A stretch of 22,102 bases of DNA from an uncultured Chlorobiaceae bacterium (lineage in GTDB: Bacteria; Bacteroidota; Chlorobiia; Chlorobiales; Chlorobiaceae): assembly GCA_903929845.1 (NCBI GenBank), contig CAIYWF010000093.1, positions 1 through 22,102 of the forward strand, given 5' to 3'. Made by a program: the position numbers and the translations under genes. Positions 7,480 through 15,265 of the stretch are shown here, piece after piece. Each line of letters begins with the position of its first letter. The stretch's first letter is position 1. Under the pieces are notes generated by a model. That model saw nothing but the letters and a program-made list of their open reading frames with translations. It did not search any database and was not told the DNA's origin.

Positions 7480-9057
7480 ATGGACTTAATAAAGGAAACG
7501 GCAAGACGAAAGACTTTTGCAATCATCAGCCATCCTGATGCCGGAAAAACCACACTGACTGAAAAATTTCTGCTTTTTGGTGGTGCCATTCAAACTGCTG
7601 GCGCCGTTAAAAGCAACAAGATCCGCAAGACAGCGACCAGCGACTTCATGGAGATCGAAAAGCAGCGAGGAATCTCGGTTGCAACGTCGGTCATGGGGTT
7701 TGAATATGCCGGAAAACGGGTCAATATTCTCGATACTCCGGGGCACAAGGATTTTGCTGAAGATACCTATCGTACACTGACCGCTGTCGACAGTGTCATT
7801 CTTGTCGTTGATTGTGTCAAAGGAGTTGAGGAACAGACTGAAAAGCTGATGGAGGTCTGCCGGATGCGCAACACTCCTGTGATCATCTTTATCAACAAGA
7901 TGGATCGGGAGGGCAGAAACCCTTTTGAACTGCTTGACGAGCTTGAACACAAGCTGCAGATCAGTGTCAGGCCTCTCACTTGGCCGATAAGCCAAGGCCA
8001 GACCTTCAAAGGGGTGTACAATCTTTACAAAAAAGAGCTTAACCTTTTTGAGGCCAATACCACCCGCATCAGCGAAAGCAATATCCGGGTCAATGACCTG
8101 AACGATCCCGAACTGGAAAAATGGATTCCGGAAAGTTTCTGCAATAAACTTCGTGAAGATGTAGCCTTGATTGAAGGAGTCTATGAACCGTTTCACGAGG
8201 AAACCTATCGCTCCGGACTGCTTGCACCGGTGTTTTTTGGCAGTGCCATCAACAACTTCGGTGTCAGGGAATTGCTTGAAACATTCCTTGCTGTTGCACC
8301 AAGCCCAGATGAACGGGATGCGGCTGAACGTGTCGTTAAAGCCTCTGAAGAGACCATGAGCGGATTTGTCTTTAAAATTCATGCCAACCTTGATCCAAAC
8401 CACCGCGACCGCACCGCTTTTTTCCGGATCTGCTCAGGCAGTTTCGAGCGCAACAAGTTCTACTACCACACCCGGCTGAAGAAAAAAATACGGTTTTCAA
8501 GCCCGACACAGTTCATGGCCAATGAAAAAAGTGTTGTTGATGAATCGTGGCCGGGTGATGTCATCGGACTCTATGACAACGGTTCCCTGAAAATCGGTGA
8601 CAGTCTTACCGATGGTGAGGATCTTCATTTCAGGGGTATTCCAAGTTTTTCTCCGGAAATCTTCAAGGCACTCGAAAACCGCGACCCAATGAAGGCCAAA
8701 CAGCTCGACAAAGGGGTGCGCCAGCTTACCGAAGAGGGTGTTGCCCAGCTCTTTATCCAGCACGGCACACGAAAAATCATCGGCACCGTAGGAGAGTTAC
8801 AGTTTGATGTCATCAAATTCCGTCTGGAACACGAATACGGAGCCCAGTGCGACTTCACTCCCCTGCGCTTCCACAAGGCATTCTGGATTACCGGCAACAA
8901 CAAGGAGATGCTTGCAGAGTTCCTTCGCCGCAAATGGAACGTCATAGCGGTCGACAAGGAGGATCATCCGGTCTTTTTTGCAGAGAGCGAATGGATGATG
9001 AAAATTGCCAAAGATGACTACCCTGAGCTTGAGTTCCATACCACTTCAGAGTTCTGA
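7480..9057 (+). CDS. prfC: Peptide chain release factor 3 (RF3)
   Basis: GTPase that removes RF1/RF2 from the ribosome after termination. The 525-residue length fits the family. G motifs are HPDAGKTT at 18-25 (P-loop), DTPGHKDF at 85-92 (switch II) and NKMD at 139-142. The segment ISHPDAGKTTLTEKFLLFGG and the later GELQFDV block separate it from EF-G and other translational GTPases. The start at 7480 matches the normal RF3 N-terminus (xxxARRKTFAIISHPD). No Shine-Dalgarno sequence is found at a useful distance, only AAAGAG about 15 bases upstream. The stop codon TGA lies 10 bp before the first gene of the copper-export operon, whose Shine-Dalgarno sequence begins at the last base of the stop, so the genes may share a transcript. 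Confidence 0.96.
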   Translation: MDLIKETARRKTFAIISHPDAGKTTLTEKFLLFGGAIQTAGAVKSNKIRKTATSDFMEIEKQRGISVATSVMGFEYAGKRVNILDTPGHKDFAEDTYRTLTAVDSVILVVDCVKGVEEQTEKLMEVCRMRNTPVIIFINKMDREGRNPFELLDELEHKLQISVRPLTWPISQGQTFKGVYNLYKKELNLFEANTTRISESNIRVNDLNDPELEKWIPESFCNKLREDVALIEGVYEPFHEETYRSGLLAPVFFGSAINNFGVRELLETFLAVAPSPDERDAAERVVKASEETMSGFVFKIHANLDPNHRDRTAFFRICSGSFERNKFYYHTRLKKKIRFSSPTQFMANEKSVVDESWPGDVIGLYDNGSLKIGDSLTDGEDLHFRGIPSFSPEIFKALENRDPMKAKQLDKGVRQLTEEGVAQLFIQHGTRKIIGTVGELQFDVIKFRLEHEYGAQCDFTPLRFHKAFWITGNNKEMLAEFLRRKWNVIAVDKEDHPVFFAESEWMMKIAKDDYPELEFHTTSEF

Positions 9058-9062
9058 AGGAG
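9057..9062 (+). promoter_or_regulatory. Strong Shine-Dalgarno site of the cusC-like gene
   Basis: AAGGAG lies five bases before the ATG at 9068. It is the only canonical ribosome-binding site I find before any gene in this window. It decides the start: a longer open frame begins at 9005 inside prfC, but the product from 9068 opens with a clear signal peptide. Confidence 0.85.
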
Positions 9063-9067
9063 ATCAC

Positions 9068-10387
9068 ATGAAAAAAATTCATACCCTGACGTTACTGATA
9101 CTGCTCTCTTTCTCTTCTGCACTGGCAAGATCTGAAGAGAAAAAATTACCGCCAGAACAGCTCCCTGCTCTTGTTGCAACAGCAATGACCAATAATCCTG
9201 AACTGAAAGCTTCGGAGTCCCGCTGGCAGATGTTTTCCTTCAGGGTTAAGCAGGCTTCGGCGCTGGAAGATCCGATGTTCATGTTGAAAATGCAGAACGT
9301 TCCGGCCCGGAACCCTTTTGTTTTCAACAGGGATACTCAATCCTCCAAAGTCATTGGTATTTCTCAGCAACTCCCCTTTTGGGGCAAGCGAGCTCTCCGG
9401 CAAAAGGTGGCCCGGCATGAAGCTGAATCGTACAAATGGGCTGTCGAAGAGCGCAGGCTCGATTTGACTCGCATGGTTAAAGAGAACTATTATCAGCTTT
9501 GGTCCGTTGACAAGGGGCTAGGTATCGTTGAAAAAAATCTGAAGCTTCTAACCGATGTGGTTGCTGTTACTGAGCTGAAATATTCTTTAGGCAAAGGTAT
9601 GCAACAGGATATTTTCAAGGCTAGGCTTGAAAAATCAAAAATGATTGAAATGCAGATCACCCTGCAGCAACAGCGCAAAAGCCTTGAAGCTAACCTGAAT
9701 TACCTTCTCTGTCGCCCGAGAAATACTCCTGTCGGTCAGGTTGCGGACTTTACTCTGCCGAACGTCACTCTCTCCCCTGAACAACTGAATGCCATAGCCA
9801 TTGAGCAACGTCCACAGGTAAAAAGTCTGACCAGTCTTGTAAACAAAGCAGAGGCCTCACTCCTTCTGGCAAAAAAAGAGTTTTTTCCCGATTTCAACTT
9901 TTCGCTGGAATACATGTTCCGTGATCCCGTCTCCACGGAGATGGCAACTGATCCTGGCGACAACATGATAAGTCTTGGTGTGACCTTCAACCTCCCTTTC
10001 CAGCAGGAAAAACGGCGGGCAATGCGAGCTGAGTCAGCTTTTGAAAGAACCATGGCAACTGAGGAGCTGAATGCCCTAAAAAACTCTATCTCCTCTACCA
10101 TCACCGAAACCCTTGCCCAACTTGAGCGTCGTCGTAAACTGGTCGAGCTCTACAAGGACGGAATTATTCCCCAAGCAGAGCATTCTCTCGAATCAGCGCT
10201 TATCAGCTATCGGGTCAGCAAGGTGGATTTTCTTACACTTCTCGACAGTAAAATGACCCTGTTCAACTATGAACGGGAACTCTACGAATCACAGGCAGAA
10301 TATATGATGAAACTTGCCCAGCTTGAAGCTGCTATCGGCACCGATCCAACAACAGCAACCGGCAACGCCGGGCATCATGAGAATTAA
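9068..10387 (+). CDS. cusC: Outer-membrane efflux channel, TolC/CusC-like
   Basis: Outer-membrane and periplasmic tunnel of a tripartite heavy-metal efflux pump. The product from ATG 9068 is 439 residues long. A signal peptide (MKKIHTLTLLILLSFSSALA) comes first. Long amphipathic, Ala/Leu/Glu-rich stretches follow in two similar halves, as in the TolC family. FWGKRALRQKVA and the later LPFQQEKRRAMRAES occupy equivalent places in the two repeats. No cysteine follows the signal peptide, so unlike E. coli CusC it is not a lipoprotein. The symbol is by position and family; the closest relatives may be named czcC. It lies 10 bp after prfC, and the adaptor gene begins within its last codons. Confidence 0.88.
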   Translation: MKKIHTLTLLILLSFSSALARSEEKKLPPEQLPALVATAMTNNPELKASESRWQMFSFRVKQASALEDPMFMLKMQNVPARNPFVFNRDTQSSKVIGISQQLPFWGKRALRQKVARHEAESYKWAVEERRLDLTRMVKENYYQLWSVDKGLGIVEKNLKLLTDVVAVTELKYSLGKGMQQDIFKARLEKSKMIEMQITLQQQRKSLEANLNYLLCRPRNTPVGQVADFTLPNVTLSPEQLNAIAIEQRPQVKSLTSLVNKAEASLLLAKKEFFPDFNFSLEYMFRDPVSTEMATDPGDNMISLGVTFNLPFQQEKRRAMRAESAFERTMATEELNALKNSISSTITETLAQLERRRKLVELYKDGIIPQAEHSLESALISYRVSKVDFLTLLDSKMTLFNYERELYESQAEYMMKLAQLEAAIGTDPTTATGNAGHHEN

Positions 10388-11630
10388 CAATATCTCGACC
10401 ATGCAGAAGAAAACTGTCATTCCCCTGCTTCTTGTTCTGCTTGCGTTTGCAGTTGGCGGGGGCTGGTTGCTGTGGCAAAATCAACATTCCGTCAAAGCTA
10501 CTACTCAGAAAGCAATTCAGAGCAGGCAACTCTATACCTGTTCGATGCATCCCTTTATTCTCAGGGAGAAACCGGGTCTCTGCCCGATTTGCGGCATGGA
10601 ACTGATCAAAAAGATTGACATCGGCAGCAGCGATCAGCCAGCAATGGTCGATCATCTCTCACTCTCGCCGAATCAGCGTGTCATGGCCAATGTCGCAACC
10701 CTTGAAGCGACATATAAGACGTTTAACAAAGAGATAAATGCTGTGGGCATTGTGCAATATGACCAGTCGCGACAGGCCAGGGTCACGGCCTGGGTCGCGG
10801 GCCGTATCGACAGATTGAATGTAAACAGTGTGGGAGCAATCGTCAGCAAAGCAAACCCGGTAGCGGAAGTTTACTCCCCCGATCTGATTGCCGCTCAGCA
10901 GGAGTACCTACTGGCCATCAAGAGCCGCAACCAACTGAACAGCTCACCGTTCACCTCCATTTCACAAAATGGAGACGGGCTTGTGACCGCAGCAAAAGAG
11001 CGATTGTTACTTTTGGGAGTCAAGGCAAGCCAAATCGAGGCTTTGGAAAGAAACGGCAACCCAACGATGAGGCTTGCCGTCTATTCGCCGTTCTCCGGTG
11101 TTGTGATTGAAAAAATGGTGCAGCAGGGGCAGTACGTCAATGCCGGAGAGGTACTGTTCAACATTGCTGATCTTTCATCGATATGGGTCGAGCTGGAGAT
11201 CTACGAAAATGAATTACCTTATATACACCTTGGCCAGCAGATCGAAATCCGCTCACAGTCTGTCCCTCAGAACTCCTTCACCGGGCGGATATCCTTCATC
11301 TATCCCTTTCTTGATCCCAAGACCAGAACACTGAAGGCGCGAGTGGAAATGGCAAATCAAGGCATACTACTAAAGCCGGATATGTTCGTCAATGCTATCA
11401 TTAAACAGCCTCTCGACTCTTCAATTGTTGTTCCTGTCACCGCAGTCATGGACACCGGCAAGCGACAGGTTGTTTGGGTGGAAAGCTCGCCGGGAATGTT
11501 CGAGTCGCGTGAGGTCAAGGTCGGGCAACGCAATAACGACAACATACAGATATTATCGGGCCTCAACCCAGGCGACAAGGTTGCTGTTTCAGGAGGATAT
11601 CTTATTGACTCCGAATCCCAATTGAAATGA
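10377..11630 (+). CDS. cusB: Periplasmic adaptor (membrane fusion protein) with heavy-metal-binding domain, CusB-like
   Basis: Adaptor joining the RND pump to the outer-membrane channel. The 417-residue product has an N-terminal hydrophobic anchor (about 12-33) and then a heavy-metal-binding domain at about 53-80. This domain reads YTCSMHPF and CPICGMELIKK, with Cys55, His58, Cys69 and Cys72 as likely ligands. Next come barrel-sandwich and beta-barrel segments (WVAGRIDRLNV, YSPFSGVVIEKMVQQGQYV, IWVELEIYENEL, RISFIYPFLDPKTRTLKARVE) and a membrane-proximal domain. The ATG at 10377 overlaps the channel gene by 11 bp; an alternative is ATG 10401 (409 residues), which would still keep the anchor. 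Neither has a Shine-Dalgarno sequence, so translation is probably coupled. Its stop overlaps the pump start in an ATGA. Confidence 0.9.
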   Translation: MRINNISTMQKKTVIPLLLVLLAFAVGGGWLLWQNQHSVKATTQKAIQSRQLYTCSMHPFILREKPGLCPICGMELIKKIDIGSSDQPAMVDHLSLSPNQRVMANVATLEATYKTFNKEINAVGIVQYDQSRQARVTAWVAGRIDRLNVNSVGAIVSKANPVAEVYSPDLIAAQQEYLLAIKSRNQLNSSPFTSISQNGDGLVTAAKERLLLLGVKASQIEALERNGNPTMRLAVYSPFSGVVIEKMVQQGQYVNAGEVLFNIADLSSIWVELEIYENELPYIHLGQQIEIRSQSVPQNSFTGRISFIYPFLDPKTRTLKARVEMANQGILLKPDMFVNAIIKQPLDSSIVVPVTAVMDTGKRQVVWVESSPGMFESREVKVGQRNNDNIQILSGLNPGDKVAVSGGYLIDSESQLK

Positions 11631-14600
11631 TTGAGAAGATTATAGAATATTCTTCCCGTAACCGGATCGTCATGCTGATGGTTTTCGGGTTGATCATTGG
11701 ATGGGGCGGGTGGTCAGTGTACAATACGCCGGTCGATGCCATTCCCGACCTTTCCGACAACCAGGTGATTGTCTTTACTGACTATCCGGGCCGTTCGCCT
11801 CAAGTGGTGGAAGATCAGGTGACCTACCCACTTGCTGTCAACCTGCAGGGGCTTCCCCAGGTTCGTGCCGTGCGCGCATCAAGTGCCTTCGGCTTCTCAA
11901 TGATCTATGTCATTTTTGATGACAAGGCTGACATCTATTGGGCCAGAACCCGCGTTCTTGAGCGATTGAATTATGCGGCTTCACTGTTGCCTCAAGGGGT
12001 GGTTCCCACTCTTGGCCCAGACGGAACCGGAGTCGGGCATGTTTTCTGGTACACTATTGAGGGAAAAGGATATGACCTTGAAAAGCTCAGAACCCTTCAG
12101 GACTGGTTTGTGCGCTACCAGCTCAAGACCGTTCAGGGAGTTGCCGAGGTGGCCTCTATCGGCGGTTTTGTTCGGGAATACCAGATTGATCTTGATCCCA
12201 ACAAACTCTTTGCCTACAACATCAAGGTCGGCAAAGTGATGGATGCAGTCAAAGCTTCCAACAAGGATGTTGGAGGAAAACTGATCGAACAGGCTGATGC
12301 TGAATACCTGATCCGTGGCAGTGGGTATGTTAAGTCCAAAGCGGATCTTGAGAACATCGTCGTCGGAGCCGACATGCGCGGTATCCCCGTCTACCTCAAA
12401 AACCTTGGCACTGTTCAGATTGGGGGAGCCATTCGAAGAGGAATGCTGGATATCAACGGCAATGGCGAGGCAGTAGGCGGCATTGTGGTGATGCGGTATG
12501 GCGAAAACGCCAAGGAGGTCATTGATCGGGTCAAGCTCAAGATCATCGATCTGGAAAAGGGATTGCCTCTCGGCATGAAAATAAAGGTCTCCTATGACCG
12601 CTCTGACCTGATCATGCGAGCAATTGAGACGCTGAAGAAAAACCTGCTTGAGGAGTCAATTGTCGTCTCACTGGTGATTCTCATCTTCCTGCTCCACTTC
12701 CGCAGCGCTCTGGTGATTGTGCTCACCCTGCCGATTGCCGTCCTGATTGCCTTTATCACCATGAAGTTAATGGGAGTCACCTCCAATATCATGTCGCTTG
12801 GCGGCATCGCCATTGCTATTGGTGTTCTGGTAGACGCAGGAGTTATTATGGTTGAAAACTGCTATCGCCACCTCTCGGAAATCCCTCCTGAAGAACATGA
12901 TGAAAAAAGGCTTGAAATTGTCATCCATTCAGCAAAGCAGGTCGGGCGGGCGATCTTCTTCTCGCTGGCAATCATCGTCCTCTCCTTTGTGCCGGTCTTC
13001 ATGCTGGAGGGCCAGGAGGGCAAGCTCTTTCACCCTCTCGCTTTCACCAAGACTTTCTCGATGATGGGGTCGGCCATGATTGCCATCACACTGGTGCCGG
13101 TGCTGATGTACTACTTCATGCGGGGAAAGATGCGTCCGGAGAGCGCCAATCCTGTATCAACTTTTTTCATCAAACTTTATTCACCGGTTATCCGCTGGGT
13201 GCTGCGCTGGAAAAAAACAACCATTGTCCTGAACCTTGTAGCCCTCGCCATTGCTGTGCCACTGTTCATAAATCTCGGCTCTGAGTTCATGCCGCCCCTC
13301 GACGAAGGATCGCTGCTCTATATGCCGGTAACGCTGCCCAACGTCTCCATCACCGAGGCAAAACGAATTATCCAGATACAGGACAAGATCATCAAGAGCG
13401 AGCCGGAAGTTGAGCATGTTCTTGGCAAGGTTGGCCGAGCCGAAACCTCTACCGATCCTGCGCCGGTCTCCATGTTTGAAAGTATCATCATCCTGAAACC
13501 CAAAGAGCAGTGGCGAGCAGGAATCAAAAAAGCGGACATCGTGGCCGAGCTGGACTCCAAACTGCAACAGATCGGCGTGCGTAACGGGTGGACTCAGCCG
13601 ATCATAAACCGCATCAACATGCTCTCCACCGGCGTACGCACCGACCTTGGTGTCAAGATTTTCGGCAATGACCTGAATGTGCTGAAAGGTCTGGCACTTC
13701 AGGCGGAAGCGATTCTCAAACCGATCAATGGCGCCGCCGACGTGGTGGCGGAAAGGGTTACCGGCGGCAACTACCTTGATATCAACATCGACCGCGAAGC
13801 TGCCGCCCGATATGGGGTAAGTGTTGGCGACATTCAGGATGTGATTGAGACTGCCCTCGGAGGAGAGATGCTCTCCACTACCGTCGAAGGACGTAACCGT
13901 TTCCCTGTCCGCATCCGGTACCTGCGCGACTACCGCGACAATATTCCGGCAATCGGTCGTATTCTTGTCGGCGGAATGGAGGGTGCCCAGGTGCCGCTCT
14001 CCCTGGTCACAACCATGAAGATCTCCACCGGTGCGCCTGAAATTAACAGCGAAGGCGGACTGCTGCGCTCGCTGGTCTATCTGAACGTCCGGGGGCGCGA
14101 CATGGGCAGTTTCGTCACCGAGGCAAAGCAAATACTGGAACAAAAGCTCAAGCTGCCAGCCGGTTACTATGTCGCCTGGTCAGGGCAGTGGGAGAACCAG
14201 ATTCGTGCAAAAGAGCGTCTCCAGGTGCTTATACCACTGGGGATGGTTATCATCTTCATCCTTCTTTATTTTACCTTCAAGTCGGTGCTGGAGGCCTCCA
14301 TGGTGATGCTTTCGGTGCCTTTCGCTCTTGTTGGCGGGGTCTATCTGGTCGCTGCTCTCAATTATAACCTTTCGGTGGCGGTCTGGGTCGGCTTTATTGC
14401 CCTCTATGGCATCGCTGTTGAAACTGGCGTGGTGATGGTTATTTACCTGCACGAGGCGCTCGACAAAAAACTGCTGAACGGCCCCTGCACTAAGCAGGAT
14501 ATCTACGATGCCGCCTTCGAGGGGGCAGTGTTCCGCCTGCGTCCCAAACTGATGACTGTGGCGGTCGCCCTGCTGGGACTGATTCCGATAATGTGGTCAA

Positions 14601-14764
14601 CCGGTACTGGAGCAGATGTGATGAAACCAATTGCCGCACCGATGATTGGAGGAATGATTTCATCGGCAATTCATGTCCTTATCATGACGCCGGTCATCTT
14701 TGTGCTGATGAAAACACGGGATCTGAAAAAAGGTCGGTTGCATCATTCAGGTATGAAGCACTGA
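11627..14764 (+). CDS. cusA: Cu(I)/Ag(I) efflux RND pump, CusA family
   Basis: Inner-membrane proton-driven pump of the HME-RND type, 1045 residues with the usual 12 helices and two large periplasmic loops. E. coli CusA binds Cu(I)/Ag(I) through Met573, Met623 and Met672. The equivalents here, at a constant offset of seven, are Met566 (in GSLLYMP), Met616 (in APVSMFES) and Met665 (in NRINMLSTG). Proton-relay residues are also present: Asp403 in GVLVDAGVIM, Glu932 in YGIAVETG, and the Lys of LRPKLMTV (974). These favour monovalent copper or silver over the divalent-metal CzcA branch. The start overlaps cusB by 4 bp (ATGA), a sign of coupled translation. Nothing is truncated. Confidence 0.95.
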   Translation: MIEKIIEYSSRNRIVMLMVFGLIIGWGGWSVYNTPVDAIPDLSDNQVIVFTDYPGRSPQVVEDQVTYPLAVNLQGLPQVRAVRASSAFGFSMIYVIFDDKADIYWARTRVLERLNYAASLLPQGVVPTLGPDGTGVGHVFWYTIEGKGYDLEKLRTLQDWFVRYQLKTVQGVAEVASIGGFVREYQIDLDPNKLFAYNIKVGKVMDAVKASNKDVGGKLIEQADAEYLIRGSGYVKSKADLENIVVGADMRGIPVYLKNLGTVQIGGAIRRGMLDINGNGEAVGGIVVMRYGENAKEVIDRVKLKIIDLEKGLPLGMKIKVSYDRSDLIMRAIETLKKNLLEESIVVSLVILIFLLHFRSALVIVLTLPIAVLIAFITMKLMGVTSNIMSLGGIAIAIGVLVDAGVIMVENCYRHLSEIPPEEHDEKRLEIVIHSAKQVGRAIFFSLAIIVLSFVPVFMLEGQEGKLFHPLAFTKTFSMMGSAMIAITLVPVLMYYFMRGKMRPESANPVSTFFIKLYSPVIRWVLRWKKTTIVLNLVALAIAVPLFINLGSEFMPPLDEGSLLYMPVTLPNVSITEAKRIIQIQDKIIKSEPEVEHVLGKVGRAETSTDPAPVSMFESIIILKPKEQWRAGIKKADIVAELDSKLQQIGVRNGWTQPIINRINMLSTGVRTDLGVKIFGNDLNVLKGLALQAEAILKPINGAADVVAERVTGGNYLDINIDREAAARYGVSVGDIQDVIETALGGEMLSTTVEGRNRFPVRIRYLRDYRDNIPAIGRILVGGMEGAQVPLSLVTTMKISTGAPEINSEGGLLRSLVYLNVRGRDMGSFVTEAKQILEQKLKLPAGYYVAWSGQWENQIRAKERLQVLIPLGMVIIFILLYFTFKSVLEASMVMLSVPFALVGGVYLVAALNYNLSVAVWVGFIALYGIAVETGVVMVIYLHEALDKKLLNGPCTKQDIYDAAFEGAVFRLRPKLMTVAVALLGLIPIMWSTGTGADVMKPIAAPMIGGMISSAIHVLIMTPVIFVLMKTRDLKKGRLHHSGMKH

Positions 14765-14801
14765 ATGCTCTCCACTGCAAAGTATGCTGAGCCCGATGAC
14801 A

Positions 14802-14840
14802 CATTTTCTCTTATACCTCGAACGGTAACATGAGAAAATG
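14802..14840. repeat. Imperfect inverted repeat between the pump and cupredoxin genes
   Basis: CATTTTCTC (14802-14810) is repeated in reverse as GAGAAAATG (14832-14840). Inside the loop a second short dyad TACC/GGTA surrounds TCGAAC. The two stems together could form one bulged hairpin of about 13 pairs. No T-run follows, so it does not look like a classic terminator on the plus strand. It may be an operator for the cupredoxin-copA promoter just downstream, or an mRNA stabiliser for the cus transcript. Confidence 0.5.
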
Positions 14841-14852
14841 GGTTATGAATTA

Positions 14853-14879
14853 TTGCGTAGATATAAATTAGCTTATAAT
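14853..14879 (+). promoter_or_regulatory. Candidate promoter for the cupredoxin-copA pair
   Basis: A perfect -10 TATAAT lies at 14874-14879, 29 bases before the ATG at 14909. The -35 is poor: TTGCGT at 14853-14858 (spacing 15) or TATTGC at 14851-14856 (spacing 17). A weak -35 next to the dyad at 14802-14840 would suit an activator-dependent promoter, but that is inference. Confidence 0.4.
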
Positions 14880-14908
14880 GTAACCTCTTATTATCAAGAT
14901 TATTGGAT

Positions 14909-15256
14909 ATGAAAAGAATAACGGTACTTGCCGCCGCACTCCTGAGTCTTTCTGCACCGGTGTTTTCTGTTGCAGTTATAGTTGCAAAAACCTTTACTGT
15001 CGGCTATACAAAAGCCAACGATATTTCGCAAAAGTCCTTTACCGTGAAAACCGGGGAGAAAGTACGTCTTGAGGTCAACCCGACAGAGACCGGCTCTGGA
15101 TGTATGAGCAGCATCATGGTTCCCGGACTCTGGAACAAGCCTCAACCTCTGGTAAAAGGCAAAAAAATTATTATGGAGTTCACGCCACAAAAAACCGGCG
15201 CCTATAAAATAACCTGCGCCATGGGGTTGCCACGTGGGGTGATCAACGTGCGATAA
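14909..15256 (+). CDS. Small secreted cupredoxin-fold protein, probable periplasmic Cu(I) carrier
   Basis: A 115-residue protein. A signal peptide of about 22 residues (MKRITVLAAALLSLSAPVFS) is followed by a beta-rich cupredoxin-like domain. Recognisable pieces are VKTGEKVRLEVN (46-57), GSGCMSSIMVPGL (62-74), IIMEFTPQKTGAYKITCAMG (87-106) and the closing GVINV. This matches the EfeO-type cupredoxin-like group often found with copper ATPases. Cys65/Met66 and Cys103/Met105 are the likely metal ligands. No histidine occurs anywhere, so a normal blue-copper site is impossible and Cu(I) binding through sulfur is more plausible. An in-frame TTG at 14903 is a possible alternative start; ATG 14909 gives the better signal peptide. 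It lies nine bases before copA and probably hands on copper delivered by the ATPase, as CusF does elsewhere. Confidence 0.82.
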   Translation: MKRITVLAAALLSLSAPVFSVAVIVAKTFTVGYTKANDISQKSFTVKTGEKVRLEVNPTETGSGCMSSIMVPGLWNKPQPLVKGKKIIMEFTPQKTGAYKITCAMGLPRGVINVR

Positions 15257-15265
15257 CTCTTTTCC

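Noticed and set aside
13181..14143. Long open frame of 320 codons on the minus strand inside cusA
   Set aside because: It is antisense to a clear RND pump gene; its His/Arg/Asp-rich peptide is the usual shadow of a GC-richer gene.
11627..14764. CzcA-type Co/Zn/Cd pump
   Set aside because: All three methionines of the CusA Cu(I)/Ag(I) site are present at matching positions, which favours monovalent metal export.
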